Shown here piece after piece: positions 26,947-37,731 of a stretch of DNA of 64,000 nucleotides. A program made the translations under genes and the position numbers. Where the stretch lies: contig JAPFFF010000008.1 of NCBI GenBank assembly GCA_039105265.1, positions 2,666,001-2,730,000 of the forward strand. Direction: 5' to 3'. A model generated the notes under the pieces. That model had not been told where the DNA came from. It made no database searches and was given only the letters and a program-made list of their open reading frames with translations. Positions within the stretch are counted from its first letter, which is position 1, and each line of letters opens with the position of its first letter. Origin of the DNA: Tritrichomonas musculus. Its lineage: Eukaryota > Parabasalia > Tritrichomonadida > Tritrichomonadidae.

Positions 26947-29900
26947 ATGGAAGAAGTTGTGGTTTTATATGATGCGGTTTTTATGAGTTTTCTTGAATCT
27001 TTTTCACCAGAAATTGATGAAGCATTTTCTATTTTGGAAAATCAAGTTGCTCAATCACAGAATAATTCTCAAAAATTAGACGATATACTTCAAACAATTT
27101 TAACCGATTTTCCTCAGCTTGATTCAAAATATAGAGAAATTATTTCGACTCTTACTTCATTTGCATCATCTAATCCAGTTTCTATTTTAACAAACCTTTG
27201 TACTCGCTTCAAAAATGAACTTAAAAGGTCGTCTGATCAACCGCCAGCAACGCTAATAATTACATCTCTATCATTTAAACCCACAAATTTTCATCATTTC
27301 CAATTTCACCGTTATCTTACGATGATTATCATTACAGATTTAATTAATTCAATTTATAAAGAATTTCAAAGTAAAGAACCAGTCCCAATTATGGTATCTT
27401 GTGGATCTACACTTTGTATGGCACAAGAAAAATTGCGACCTCTCCACATGCAACTCATTAATAAATGGGCTGATATATTTCACTTAATATCTCTTCAATC
27501 ACTTGATGAGATTTCAAGGAATTTTGATAGGCATTCAGACGATGATTCAACTACAAACATTTACTACCTTGATAGTAAAATAGTTCCCAATAGCGAATTC
27601 ATACATTACGTTCTTTCATCTTTTCAACAAAATAAAAAGCATAAAACATTAAATTCTGAAATGATGTCAGCTCTTTCCTCCCTCCTCGCTACTGCTAAGT
27701 GCGAAGAAAGTACACTTGAAGATTTTTATCAGATTGCCTGGAATGCCAAAAAAACTTCAAGTTTAAAAGCTGGCGCAATTGATTTAATCTGCGTATTATT
27801 AAATCGAATTCAAACTCCTCAAAAGAAATTAGTGCAGTTTTATCAAAAAAGAGTTTTCAAACATACAGGTGATGATTCAAAACTTGAACGATCAGCAAGG
27901 GCATTTTTGACACTAATCCGTGGAGATATATCAAGAGTTAATTCAGATTCAGATCCACATTATTTTGAAACTGTTGGAAATAATATTTCACAAGAAAGTT
28001 TTGCTAATATTTTTATGAAAAGTTTCTTTGAAAATTCCAATTTTAAAATTTGTCCATTGGTGTTTGGCGAAATTTTGGCTCATCTTGCATCAATTGATAT
28101 TAAAGAGTTTGAAAAAGTAGTTCTTCATCCTTTCTTAGCCCAAAATGTTGACACATTCAAAATAGTATCTTTATTAAATGCAATTACAATTATTAATTCT
28201 GATTCATTCCTGCAACATTCTATATGCATGGCAAAGCAAGAAAGCCTTACTAGTATTAATAGACTTGCTTTACCAATACTTCTTGGCTTTTTAAAGAATA
28301 TTCAAAAAATAAGTTCAAATAAGCATCTTATACTTCCTCGTGATATTCTCCAATTCCAATCTACAATTGATGAATGCGATAATGTTGTTATAGAATTTCT
28401 TACTCAAAATAACTTTTTGAATTTTGAACCAGCTAACTTCAATTCAAAAGGGAAACCAATAGAAAGAAGCCAAGCCTTATTAGCACTTCAAGCCATTCGC
28501 GCTATACCATATCTTGCAAACAGCCACATGATTACATCTTCAATGGTTGAGTTATTTGTTCGATTTATGTGTAATAGTAATTTCATAATATCATCTGCTG
28601 CAAATGATGCTTACAAAAAACTTATTGAAAACAAGGATCATAAAGTACCAATAAAATTTGCAAACAAATGCATTTCTATTTTACTCAAGACACCAGATGA
28701 AGTCTCTGCCAAATGTTTATCATTATTACTAGATATGGTGAAGAATTTCAAATTCTCAAAAAGTTTTTATTCTGACTTAGAAGCTACAGTTTTATGCTGT
28801 TTTGTCAAAGAAAATCCTTTCTGTAGAGTTCTTGCGTTATCAATTCTGAAACATCTATCAGCAACAAATATGGGATTTATCTATAAGATTCTTCACGAAA
28901 AGTCATCAACAATTTCTGAAACAATTAATCACTTGATTAATGTATTAAATGTACCAGAAAAACCATCAATGAATCGACCTCCTCTTGGCTTCATTGACAT
29001 TGAACATGCATGCTGCAGCCGTTACAACAACTTATGGCTGATTTTCTTATCTGAAATCTTTTCAACATTGATTGATTGCGATTGCATTAAATTTCTTCAT
29101 AAATGCCGTCGTATTGTTCAGCCATTGATCAATGAAACAATAGCAGCATCATTAGCAACTCCAGCTTGCCCAAAGTCATCATCAATGTCTACCCAAATTT
29201 CAATCGCATCTGCATCATCTTCAACTGAAAATTCTACAAACACAATGCTACCAATTGATTCAAGCCAAAATGAAACATATTCAAATCTAATTCCAAAATC
29301 ATCATCAATGCTTGCTTCTAATTCACAATTACCAACGGCTACAAGATCAATATCAAATCCACAAAAATTAACAACAATTTCATCTTCATCCAAACAAAAT
29401 TTACACTTTTCGTCTTTCACAACTACAGCAATAAATATGCTTTATATCGATAGTTTTGCTTTTGAAATCAAAAGTCCTGATAATATAAATACACAACCAA
29501 CAAATATTGCTGATAAGCAATCAAATGCAAAAGATAAAGAAAGTTCTGAAAATGAAGAAAAAGCGAAAAAAGAAAAAAGAAAACATCATAAACATAGAAA
29601 AGGAAGTTTAAATAAAAATAATCCACCTAATCTCAATTCAACTGAAAATGAAAACGAAGATAATACAGATACTGATACAGATAATGAAGCCGATAATGAT
29701 GCTGACAATGATAATGATACACAAAATCTGACCATTGAAAAACTATTTCAGACGATTCTTTCACATTCAGATTATGGATTGAAAAGGAACCTTGTTCATA
29801 CATTTTGCCTTTTAAATTGGCGACTAATTCCATATGTATTACCATATATACTATCAATCGATGATTATTTAGCACCAGAAGCTGCAGCTGCACTTTCATT

Positions 29901-32900
29901 CATTATTCAAAGCCCTGAGAACTTTAACCACATTATTTCAAGTATTTTCCGCCATTTTATCAATTTCCTTTCACTTTTGCAAGGTTATTTCATTCAATTG
30001 AAAATTAACAGTACACGAAAAATTAATTGGGATGAAGAACATCTTTCATTACTTCAAGAACATAAAGATTTATGCGTTAATTATTGTATCTTGATTAGTG
30101 CAGCATTTAATAATATTCCAGGTCAAATATCAGAAGAAGATTTCCCACTCCCAAATAGACAAGTTCTTGTTCAATTTTTAACACATTGGGCCCAACTTCC
30201 TCCAGAATTTGAACAAGTTCGCTCATATGCAATTAATGCTTTAATTCCAATTATTCATGCAGGCACCGTTTTTACAGATGGATTCATTTTCGAACTTCCA
30301 ATGCTTGAAATGCTAACACAATGCCAATTGAACGGTTACCCAGTTCTAGATTCTCTTCTTCTATTTCATCTTGATATTTTACTTGATGAATTTGTTAAAA
30401 GTGCTTTTCTTAGACCAAAACGAGAAGCTCAACTGTTTCTTGAGGCAATTATTAGCGCACTTGAGTATTGCGATGATTCTTCCGTTCTTCAAACTCATGT
30501 TGGCTCTTTGATTTTATTAGCAATGTTTTATGCCCAAGATCAAGAAGCTGCAGCTGAACATATCATGCTAAAGATAGCATCACTATTTCTTGACAAATCT
30601 CGTGATCTTAATAATAATAATAATATCAATGCAATTAATTTACGTTCAACTAAACCAATTTCAACCCAGAAAAAGAGGAATAAGAAAAAAGAAATACAGC
30701 AAAGACTTGATGATGCCGCTAATTCAAATTCATCTGATTTTGAAAATAATACTAATGAAGAAAGCAAGTCAATTTTAGCTCATGGCCAAAGTTCTAGCAT
30801 CTTATATCATCCAAATGATAATGAAGATAATAACGAAGATGATGAAAGTGACGACGATGAAGAAGATGATAATGAAGAAGAAGAAGAGGAAGAAGAAGAA
30901 CATGAAGATATGTCACCAGATAACATTGTTTCTAAATATCAATTTGCAACAGAGCAAGTTATTGATTCAGGTTTTGAAATTCTTCGTATTAGCACAAAAG
31001 TTACTGTTTCAAAATCAATATCAACAATTCTATCATATTTCTTTGAAAAAGTTCGAATTTTACCAACGCATTCATTCATTGTACAAGGAATTCCATCCAA
31101 ATTTAGAAAATTCACAATAATGTCATTTTTCGATACCATGTATTCAGTATCATCTTCATTGAATGACGAATATCTAGACATTTTCTCAACATTATGGCAA
31201 AACCTTCTTCATAATTCAGATAATAATGTTGTCATACTATTATGTCTTTTTGAAAGTGATAAATCAGAAATCAAAGAAAAGATTTTTACACAACTCCTTG
31301 AGAAAGATCCAGCTGTTATTTCCAAATATTTAGCCAATAGATGCACATTTGCATATTGGTACTTTTTACGAACTGATCGTCAACTAAACGTACATTCCAT
31401 CACATGGATGCTTAGAGTTCTTACACGCGCATTTACTAGCTTTATACCTGATTCTGTACCCAACTACACCATAGCATTTCACTTTTCACTTTTATTTATT
31501 GAAGAAGCTGAAGATTTATTTGAAGCTCTTCTTGGTGTATTAAATCTAGATTCAGTAAATAGTCAATTTATATGGTCAATTGATCCATCAAATGGATCAA
31601 TCTTTGCTGCATCTCTTGTTCACGCAATTGTCGGTATCTTTAAAGAACAAAAACAAGAAGCAATTGATAAATGGTCTCTTGAAGCCATCCGTTGGGCTGT
31701 TGCTTGCTGTGACATAAAGATCGGTTTCAGATCTCTTGTAATCTTTAATGCACTTGAAACAATATTGCCAGAACAATACATTCATCTTCTTATTCGTGCT
31801 GTTCTTTATCATCTTAGCCGAGTAACTGAAGATGACTGCGATGAAGTTGCTCTATTTGTAGGAGAATGCTTTTTGGTCTTTCAAACACAGCTTGACAAAA
31901 AAGACGTTATTACAGTTGCTTCTAAATTTGCCACTCTCTTCCTTAAATGCCCAGCATTTGAGAAAGATTGCCTTAAAAGAGCAATGCCAATCTTTCTCTC
32001 CTGTCTCGACTCGCCTGTTCTTAAAAGTACAGCAAAATCGATGCTTTCTGACGCTTTTGTTCCATTCTTGAGGAATATTGAAAATGATGATGATGCTCAA
32101 AATTTACTCAAAGAAATTGTTACTAATTCTGACGTTCCTGAACTTCTCCTTGTTGTTGCCTGCTTTTTATTGAAGCCATTACCATTTGTCCCAATTAAAA
32201 ATACATATAAAGATATCATATCGTCAAACTTAACTCAACAAAGCACAATCAAAGCTCTTGAACTCTTTTCAGTCATGCTAAAGACAGCATCGCCAGAATT
32301 AATTGACAGTATCTTTCAAGTATCGACAGCTATTATTCAAAAATTCGAAAATACACTTGAATCGACTTATTTGCTCTCTATTTATAACATTGCTGTTCAA
32401 AAAGTTGCTGAAATGAAAAGCGCAGTAGCATTTATCACTTCTTTGATGAAGTTTTACCCTGGAGTAGCTTCACTTTCCACAAATGATTTCGAAGAGAAAA
32501 TGTATATTGATGATATTCGACATGGATTGAATAAACTCCTTCAAGATGCTTCATTTGAGTCAGTTCCAATTACAAATTGCGAGCAAATTACACAATTATG
32601 TGGAATGATTGATCAGCGAAATCCTCCAAAAATTTTGCCATATTCTAGCCAGTATGAAATGTACGTTGGACTTAGAAAGAACCCGACAATTGAGAAGAAG
32701 AAATTGATAAAGAAGTGGAGTTCGACTCTTTCTTTGACTTCTGGAATACTTTCTAATAGATCACTCATTTTACCAGCCTCGATTGACGGAAATGATTTCT
32801 CTAAAATCGAATTTGCTGAATTACCAATGGCAAATATTAATAAGAAATTCCTTGATATACCTGGTGATGAAAATGGTTCTTGGAGATTTGTTGTATCAGC

Positions 32901-32928
32901 GAAAGAATTCTTGGAATTGGCTGAATAA
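26947..32928 (+). CDS. 1,993-residue helical-repeat protein, possibly Furry/Tao3-like
   Basis: A single intronless frame encodes an almost all-helical protein with HEAT/ARM-type helix pairs from about residue 50 to 1,950. It is interrupted by two disordered, charged insertions: one Ser/Thr-rich then Lys- and Asp/Asn-rich (about 740-930), and one strongly acidic (about 1,225-1,320, with long Glu/Asp runs). Segments such as QVRSYAINALIPIIHAGTVF and RQLNVHSITWMLRVLTRAF, followed by NYTIAFHFSLLFIEEAEDLF, are reminiscent of Furry/Tao3 (cell morphogenesis proteins that act with NDR kinases). The resemblance is weak, and those proteins are usually longer. There is no signal peptide, membrane segment or catalytic motif. 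An alternative is another HEAT scaffold. The start follows an A-rich leader directly. Confidence 0.55.
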   Translation: MEEVVVLYDAVFMSFLESFSPEIDEAFSILENQVAQSQNNSQKLDDILQTILTDFPQLDSKYREIISTLTSFASSNPVSILTNLCTRFKNELKRSSDQPPATLIITSLSFKPTNFHHFQFHRYLTMIIITDLINSIYKEFQSKEPVPIMVSCGSTLCMAQEKLRPLHMQLINKWADIFHLISLQSLDEISRNFDRHSDDDSTTNIYYLDSKIVPNSEFIHYVLSSFQQNKKHKTLNSEMMSALSSLLATAKCEESTLEDFYQIAWNAKKTSSLKAGAIDLICVLLNRIQTPQKKLVQFYQKRVFKHTGDDSKLERSARAFLTLIRGDISRVNSDSDPHYFETVGNNISQESFANIFMKSFFENSNFKICPLVFGEILAHLASIDIKEFEKVVLHPFLAQNVDTFKIVSLLNAITIINSDSFLQHSICMAKQESLTSINRLALPILLGFLKNIQKISSNKHLILPRDILQFQSTIDECDNVVIEFLTQNNFLNFEPANFNSKGKPIERSQALLALQAIRAIPYLANSHMITSSMVELFVRFMCNSNFIISSAANDAYKKLIENKDHKVPIKFANKCISILLKTPDEVSAKCLSLLLDMVKNFKFSKSFYSDLEATVLCCFVKENPFCRVLALSILKHLSATNMGFIYKILHEKSSTISETINHLINVLNVPEKPSMNRPPLGFIDIEHACCSRYNNLWLIFLSEIFSTLIDCDCIKFLHKCRRIVQPLINETIAASLATPACPKSSSMSTQISIASASSSTENSTNTMLPIDSSQNETYSNLIPKSSSMLASNSQLPTATRSISNPQKLTTISSSSKQNLHFSSFTTTAINMLYIDSFAFEIKSPDNINTQPTNIADKQSNAKDKESSENEEKAKKEKRKHHKHRKGSLNKNNPPNLNSTENENEDNTDTDTDNEADNDADNDNDTQNLTIEKLFQTILSHSDYGLKRNLVHTFCLLNWRLIPYVLPYILSIDDYLAPEAAAALSFIIQSPENFNHIISSIFRHFINFLSLLQGYFIQLKINSTRKINWDEEHLSLLQEHKDLCVNYCILISAAFNNIPGQISEEDFPLPNRQVLVQFLTHWAQLPPEFEQVRSYAINALIPIIHAGTVFTDGFIFELPMLEMLTQCQLNGYPVLDSLLLFHLDILLDEFVKSAFLRPKREAQLFLEAIISALEYCDDSSVLQTHVGSLILLAMFYAQDQEAAAEHIMLKIASLFLDKSRDLNNNNNINAINLRSTKPISTQKKRNKKKEIQQRLDDAANSNSSDFENNTNEESKSILAHGQSSSILYHPNDNEDNNEDDESDDDEEDDNEEEEEEEEEHEDMSPDNIVSKYQFATEQVIDSGFEILRISTKVTVSKSISTILSYFFEKVRILPTHSFIVQGIPSKFRKFTIMSFFDTMYSVSSSLNDEYLDIFSTLWQNLLHNSDNNVVILLCLFESDKSEIKEKIFTQLLEKDPAVISKYLANRCTFAYWYFLRTDRQLNVHSITWMLRVLTRAFTSFIPDSVPNYTIAFHFSLLFIEEAEDLFEALLGVLNLDSVNSQFIWSIDPSNGSIFAASLVHAIVGIFKEQKQEAIDKWSLEAIRWAVACCDIKIGFRSLVIFNALETILPEQYIHLLIRAVLYHLSRVTEDDCDEVALFVGECFLVFQTQLDKKDVITVASKFATLFLKCPAFEKDCLKRAMPIFLSCLDSPVLKSTAKSMLSDAFVPFLRNIENDDDAQNLLKEIVTNSDVPELLLVVACFLLKPLPFVPIKNTYKDIISSNLTQQSTIKALELFSVMLKTASPELIDSIFQVSTAIIQKFENTLESTYLLSIYNIAVQKVAEMKSAVAFITSLMKFYPGVASLSTNDFEEKMYIDDIRHGLNKLLQDASFESVPITNCEQITQLCGMIDQRNPPKILPYSSQYEMYVGLRKNPTIEKKKLIKKWSSTLSLTSGILSNRSLILPASIDGNDFSKIEFAELPMANINKKFLDIPGDENGSWRFVVSAKEFLELAE

Positions 32929-33314
32929 TTAGATTTTGTTATTTTTTTATGATTCTCCATTACCTTTGTATTATTTTATTTATGATTTTGTAAGAAAATT
33001 TAGAGTAAAATGTGTTTTTTTTTTTCCAAACTTTTATCGAAATTTTATCTTTCGCGCTTTTGCCATTCTTGACTACTTCTTTCGTCTTTTCCAAACATTA
33101 GATGTATGAATTTATATTTTCGTTATCATGTTGTAATCAAGATGATACGTTTTTTTTTTTGGAAAAACACATCAAAAAATTTTTGATGTTCAAATTTGGT
33201 CAAAAATTAAAATATTTTAATATATTTAATTTCCTTTTATTTATCAACTCTAATACTAACAAAACAAGTAAAAATATAGTTAACAATAGTCTTTCCGATT
33301 TTCTTCAGTTCTTC
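32929..33314. other. 386-bp spacer between convergent genes
   Basis: This is the 3' region shared by two convergent genes. It is AT-rich, with T-runs near 33017 and 33151. No gene is supported; a frame at 33102 is mostly antisense to the channel gene or random. Confidence 0.5.
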
Positions 33315-34529
33315 TTAATCATCCAAATGCATAATTTCAATTGGAGCGTCGAGAACGCCTTCAACCAATCTTTCCATTTCCTTCTGTATCAAAATCATTG
33401 ATTCAACTTCTTCAAGAATTGACATTACTTCATTCTCCTTTTTCACCATGAAAGGAGTTCTTGGTAACGTATTCCTGAGGTTTTTGGCTGATTTTCTGAA
33501 TAAATCAGCCTGCTTTCTTTCAATTCTTTCACCTTCTTTATCTTTTTTCATGAGACGTTTCTGGTCAAGCTTTTGGCTACCATAAACCATTGAACTTGTA
33601 ATTATTGCGTTCATCATTGAAAAGAATATAATATATTGTACAAAAATGTAGATTGATATAAAATGCATGGCTTCACCCCCGTTTGCAAAGGCCATCCTTC
33701 CCCACATTGCATGCATTCCACAACGAAACATAGAAACAAAAGCAACATTGAAAGTTCCGTAATTCTCTGGTTGAGTATCTTTGAAATTTATATATGCAAT
33801 AATTGTAAAAATATAAATTGAAAAGAACCATAAAATCAACATCGATATAATAGTCTCTGAATTTTTAAGCGCAGTTTGAAATGTCTTTTTGAAACTAGGG
33901 ATAAATGTAAAAATACGCATTGCACGAAAGATCCTTAGTGAACGAAGGCCTCTAAAGCAGAGAAGTATTGTTTTTAATTGCGAAGTATTTTTCGTGATTA
34001 AAACAAGAGGAGATTCGAGTGTTTCAACAATAGATAATAAAATAATGATAAGATCAAAAACATGCGAAATACTTTTAATATAATAGCTACGAAAAGCTAT
34101 TATATTGACACCGCATTCAAAAATAAATATTCCTAAACAAATTCGATCAATTACAATCATGTAATAAGAAACATAACTTTGAATAGTGGGAATGGCATTA
34201 ACAATAATTACAGCCATGTTAATAAAAATAATCAAGAAAATTATAAATTGAAATGACAATGATGTTGCTATTTTATAATGAAATCTATGAAAAGATGTCA
34301 TCATATCAGGGGTTTCATCGGTACCTTCATACTTTGGATCAATCTCAACAATTTGTTCTTTTTCATTAATTGTATATGGATTTGTAGTTTCAGTTGGAAA
34401 TTCAGTAATAAAAATATCAGTAATATAACCAAAAGAAAATTTTTTGCGTTTTTTCTCGTCTACTGGTTTGTTAGTCACAAGATGCTCTGGTTTATAAGGA
34501 TATTCTTCTTCCTTTTTAAATTTAGACAT
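33315..34529 (-). CDS. Single-domain voltage-gated cation channel (six-TM)
   Basis: The 404-residue protein has one six-helix channel unit: S1 near 93-112, S2 near 122-146, S3 near 155-172, S4 near 188-212, S5 near 226-247 and S6 near 288-316. S4 carries five arginines at every third position (R193, R196, R199, R202, R205), the mark of a voltage sensor. The C-terminal 85 residues are charged and partly coiled-coil, suited to tetramer assembly as in NaChBac and CatSper. The pore loop reads FRCGMHAMWGRM. Relative to the T-x-D/E-x-W filter of calcium and sodium channels, the tryptophan (W276) is kept but the acidic residue is replaced by A274, so ion selectivity is probably unusual. A TCATTTG initiator-like word lies about 15 bp upstream of the ATG. 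Confidence 0.85.
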   Translation of the reverse strand: MSKFKKEEEYPYKPEHLVTNKPVDEKKRKKFSFGYITDIFITEFPTETTNPYTINEKEQIVEIDPKYEGTDETPDMMTSFHRFHYKIATSLSFQFIIFLIIFINMAVIIVNAIPTIQSYVSYYMIVIDRICLGIFIFECGVNIIAFRSYYIKSISHVFDLIIILLSIVETLESPLVLITKNTSQLKTILLCFRGLRSLRIFRAMRIFTFIPSFKKTFQTALKNSETIISMLILWFFSIYIFTIIAYINFKDTQPENYGTFNVAFVSMFRCGMHAMWGRMAFANGGEAMHFISIYIFVQYIIFFSMMNAIITSSMVYGSQKLDQKRLMKKDKEGERIERKQADLFRKSAKNLRNTLPRTPFMVKKENEVMSILEEVESMILIQKEMERLVEGVLDAPIEIMHLDD

Positions 34530-34666
34530 TGGTATTCAAATGAAAATTTTATTCTATTATTTCACCTTTATGAATCTCCATTTTTAATCCACTTTTCAAA
34601 ATTTCATATTTACTGACCGTTTTGTTCAACAAGAAATCATATTCCTCTTTATTTCATAGAAATCAA

Positions 34667-35716
34667 ATGGATTCGTTCAATTTCCTTCTATTTATTGGAT
34701 ATTTCATCTTATCTGTATCTTTACCGTTTTATTATAAGGAACTACAAAATTATTCGAGTCTTCCATTTTACAACTCCTTTTTGCTAACAATAATTTATTC
34801 AATTCTATCATTTTTACTTTCATGGGCAACAGCTGGCCCTCTTCCAATATCAAACTTTATTACACCTCCAATCCGTAGTTTATGGATGATTATTCTTTTA
34901 TCGTTAATTCATGCTTTTTCAATTTCATTAACCTTACTATCTTTTTCAGTTTCACCTGTTGATTGCGCCGTTTATTATTCTCTCTCAGGTGTTATTTTTG
35001 ATGCAATTCTTGAATTCGCATACTTTAGGCAAAAAATGACAATAATCGGATTTTTCGGCTTATTAATTGTTATAGTTGGGATTTGCTTGACATCTTTTAA
35101 TTTCAACTGGTCAAAGAAATATAATTTTAGCTATCAAATTGCAATTCATATTTTAGCTGCTTTCTTTACATCTTTTTCAAATGTACTTCAAGTTAGAACT
35201 ACATTAGCACTTTCACAATTATTTGAATATATAACAATTCCTATTGTTCGTTATTGGAAGCAACTCTTTTCAATTATTCCTCTTTTTGTCATGGTTATAT
35301 TTCTTGATTCACCAAATGTACGCAATTCTCCTTCTATTTTTGAATCAAATTTCCTCATTCTACTCTTTTTCGGAGTTGCAGTAATATCAATACTTGATGT
35401 TGTTGGCAACATATTGTCAGAAACGACAGGCTTTGCATTTTCAGAACCATTTAGCAAATTAAGAATTCTACCAACAATGCTTATTTGCTCATCATCATCC
35501 TCATCTGTTCTAACATATTGTTCTACTTTATGCTCTTCTGATTTCACATTTATGCAGATTTTCTCTATGTTTTTAACAATCGCAGGTGTTGTAATATATT
35601 CATTATCTGTAGATAAAAAGACAAGAATGTTTTCAAATGAATCAGAAAGCGACACCGTTGCCCTATTAAATAGAAGTGAAAATATGCTCAATCAAACAAT
35701 ATTAGATGAAGCTTAA
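34667..35716 (+). CDS. Multipass membrane protein, SLC35/EamA (DMT) type
   Basis: From the ATG at 34667 the product is 349 residues with about ten hydrophobic segments, the usual layout of nucleotide-sugar/triose-phosphate transporter relatives. Visible features are a WATAGPLPIS loop, FSVSPVDCAVYYSLSGVIFD (paired-helix region typical of the first EamA repeat), FGLLIVIVGICLTSF and a final FSMFLTIAGVVIYSL helix, which is the common last segment of the fold. The tail is polar (ESESDTVALLNRSENM) and faces the cytosol if the fold is standard. An earlier in-frame ATG at 34622 would add 15 polar residues. I prefer 34667 because initiator-like words (TCATATT, TCATAGA) lie between the two. Substrate unknown. 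It is divergent from the channel gene. Confidence 0.65.
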   Translation: MDSFNFLLFIGYFILSVSLPFYYKELQNYSSLPFYNSFLLTIIYSILSFLLSWATAGPLPISNFITPPIRSLWMIILLSLIHAFSISLTLLSFSVSPVDCAVYYSLSGVIFDAILEFAYFRQKMTIIGFFGLLIVIVGICLTSFNFNWSKKYNFSYQIAIHILAAFFTSFSNVLQVRTTLALSQLFEYITIPIVRYWKQLFSIIPLFVMVIFLDSPNVRNSPSIFESNFLILLFFGVAVISILDVVGNILSETTGFAFSEPFSKLRILPTMLICSSSSSSVLTYCSTLCSSDFTFMQIFSMFLTIAGVVIYSLSVDKKTRMFSNESESDTVALLNRSENMLNQTILDEA

Positions 35717-35897
35717 TTAATAATATGTGCTATATATGTTAAGAATTATTTATATATATAAATAATAATTTTGTTACTTTGAATAATAAAAAAACTATCA
35801 TCAGAAAATATAATTACACTCACTATATCTTTTTTTACCTTATCGATGGAATTAAGATATTCGACCAAATATACATTCAATTCATTTCTAATTCAGA

Positions 35898-37487
35898 ATG
35901 CTAATATTTTTTTTCTGCTTTGCAGATTCTCTCCCACCATTCAAAGAACTCAATCTTGAAATATCATTCAGTGGACTTCATCCGAAGAATAATTATTTTA
36001 AATCATATCCAATTATTGGTTTTCACTCATGCGCGAAAAAAAGAATAAAAGTAATTCAAAAATTTCGTGAGAAATATGTAGTTTTGGCATTCGAAAATTT
36101 AAACAACACTCATTATATTAGCAAACATTGCCCACAATTAATAATAGATCAGTCAGAAATTAATCGAATAACGAAAATAGCGCCTAATGGATATTTCGAT
36201 TTCTATCTCAATAATTTTTCTATGAATCAAACTGTTGATGCTGGAGGATTTGACAAAGACACTAACATGGGCATTTTATATACAGATTATTTAATTTCAA
36301 TCTCTAATGATAACTTTGTTGTGAAGCCGTTAAATTCATTAAAACTCGATCGTTCTTTACCTGTAATTGTCGTGTCTATAAACTTTTATCTTTTTATAGA
36401 AAATGGATTTAATAATAATCCAAATCATTTTCTACCAAATCATCATTTTCTTCCCTCATATATTCCTTACTATTCTTTTCTTACATTTATTCCAGCTATT
36501 TTTATGTGCATCATTTGGTCAAGGAAATCGAAAGCAAACCATATACCACTTTTATCCAATTTCTACAAAATTTCTCTATTTATACCGAATACATTATTAT
36601 TTGGTTCAAGTGGATTAATTATAATCATTCAAACAGTTGCTTATTTTTTTGTCAAGAATTCTCAGCCTATTCAAATTTCTTTTTTCAATAATTTAGTATT
36701 TTTATCCCTTCTTTTACCAATTTCGCTTCGTGTATTTCAAGGAAGAATCATGAATCTTTATGTAGGTGAAGCAGACTTTGCTTCAGCTTCATTAGGCACA
36801 GTTTTCTTTCCTCATGCAACTGCAGTAATATTTAACGCTTTTAATGTATTAATATTTCACTCTTATCGATTTCAAAATGCATTTTACTTTTCTTTTTTAT
36901 TCTTTTCATATCTAGCAATATTATTCATAGTTACCAGAGGAATTGGTTATTATACACTTGCGATATTACCAAAAGATTTTCACTTGCTATTTGAAAGAGA
37001 ACAAGAGATTGGACCACAAACATTTCAAAATAATCCTATTAAAATGCCAAATATTTTTTCTTTACTCATTTATGGAATTTTAGTGGCCGCCTGGTTCTCA
37101 AAGATGGCTGATCATTTACTACTTGTTTCAATGAATTTAGCAGAATTTGATATAAATTTAGTTTTTACCTTCTTTTTCACTTTTCTCTCTTTTTCAGCCC
37201 TATTTTCATGCATTCGAACTCGTTACAGAACTTCTGGAAAGAAAGAAAGAGGAAGTTGGCAAGAAGATCACATTCTATATAATGTTGTTGCGGCACTTTT
37301 TGTTAGTATTTATATGTTTGCTGATATGATCTTTATTAGAAAAGTTAATTGTTTTGAAATGCTCCTTCATTCGTTTGGAATGATTTATACAACATTTGGT
37401 ATCATTTTTGAATGCGGAAGTGCAATTTCTTTTCTATTTGCATTTATTCAAGTGTACTTTTCTATATTAAGATATCAAACAAAATAA
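35898..37487 (+). CDS. Multipass membrane protein with lumenal N-domain, TM9SF-like layout
   Basis: The 529-residue protein begins with a short hydrophobic signal-like segment (MLIFFFCFADSLPPF), then about 170 polar residues with N-glycosylation sequons (NNT, NFS, NQT), then about nine hydrophobic segments from residue 190 to 525. The order of an extracytoplasmic N-domain and nine helices matches the nonaspanin (TM9SF) family of endosomal/Golgi membrane proteins (usually 580-670 residues). LPISLRVFQGRIMNLYVGE and LYNVVAALFVSIYMFADM sit where that family has conserved helices, but identity is low and I see no decisive motif. A TCATTTC initiator-like word 16 bp upstream supports the start. It could equally be an unnamed trichomonad family. 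Confidence 0.55.
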   Translation: MLIFFFCFADSLPPFKELNLEISFSGLHPKNNYFKSYPIIGFHSCAKKRIKVIQKFREKYVVLAFENLNNTHYISKHCPQLIIDQSEINRITKIAPNGYFDFYLNNFSMNQTVDAGGFDKDTNMGILYTDYLISISNDNFVVKPLNSLKLDRSLPVIVVSINFYLFIENGFNNNPNHFLPNHHFLPSYIPYYSFLTFIPAIFMCIIWSRKSKANHIPLLSNFYKISLFIPNTLLFGSSGLIIIIQTVAYFFVKNSQPIQISFFNNLVFLSLLLPISLRVFQGRIMNLYVGEADFASASLGTVFFPHATAVIFNAFNVLIFHSYRFQNAFYFSFLFFSYLAILFIVTRGIGYYTLAILPKDFHLLFEREQEIGPQTFQNNPIKMPNIFSLLIYGILVAAWFSKMADHLLLVSMNLAEFDINLVFTFFFTFLSFSALFSCIRTRYRTSGKKERGSWQEDHILYNVVAALFVSIYMFADMIFIRKVNCFEMLLHSFGMIYTTFGIIFECGSAISFLFAFIQVYFSILRYQTK

Positions 37488-37731
37488 AAAAAAAATTACT
37501 TTTACATATATTTATATTAAACTATCATTATATATTAATAAATTTCTTCTTGCTTATTTAATGAGTTATTTTTGATAATCTTTATAAAGATAAAGCTATT
37601 TGATTGTATGATTATTTTTATTTCAATATCTGATTCAATTATAAACTTTTTGATATAATCTTTAGTGCTCGAAAATCACAAAAAGTTATTATTTTTAATT
37701 GGCCAAGCAAACTTAAAAAGTGGAATTAAAA

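Noticed and set aside
33102-33401. 99-codon plus frame between convergent genes
   Set aside because: It overlaps the channel gene's 3' coding end in antisense and has no motif.
34622-34666. Upstream ATG of the SLC35-like protein as the true start
   Set aside because: It adds 15 polar residues, lies before initiator-like words, and the fold starts after the second ATG.
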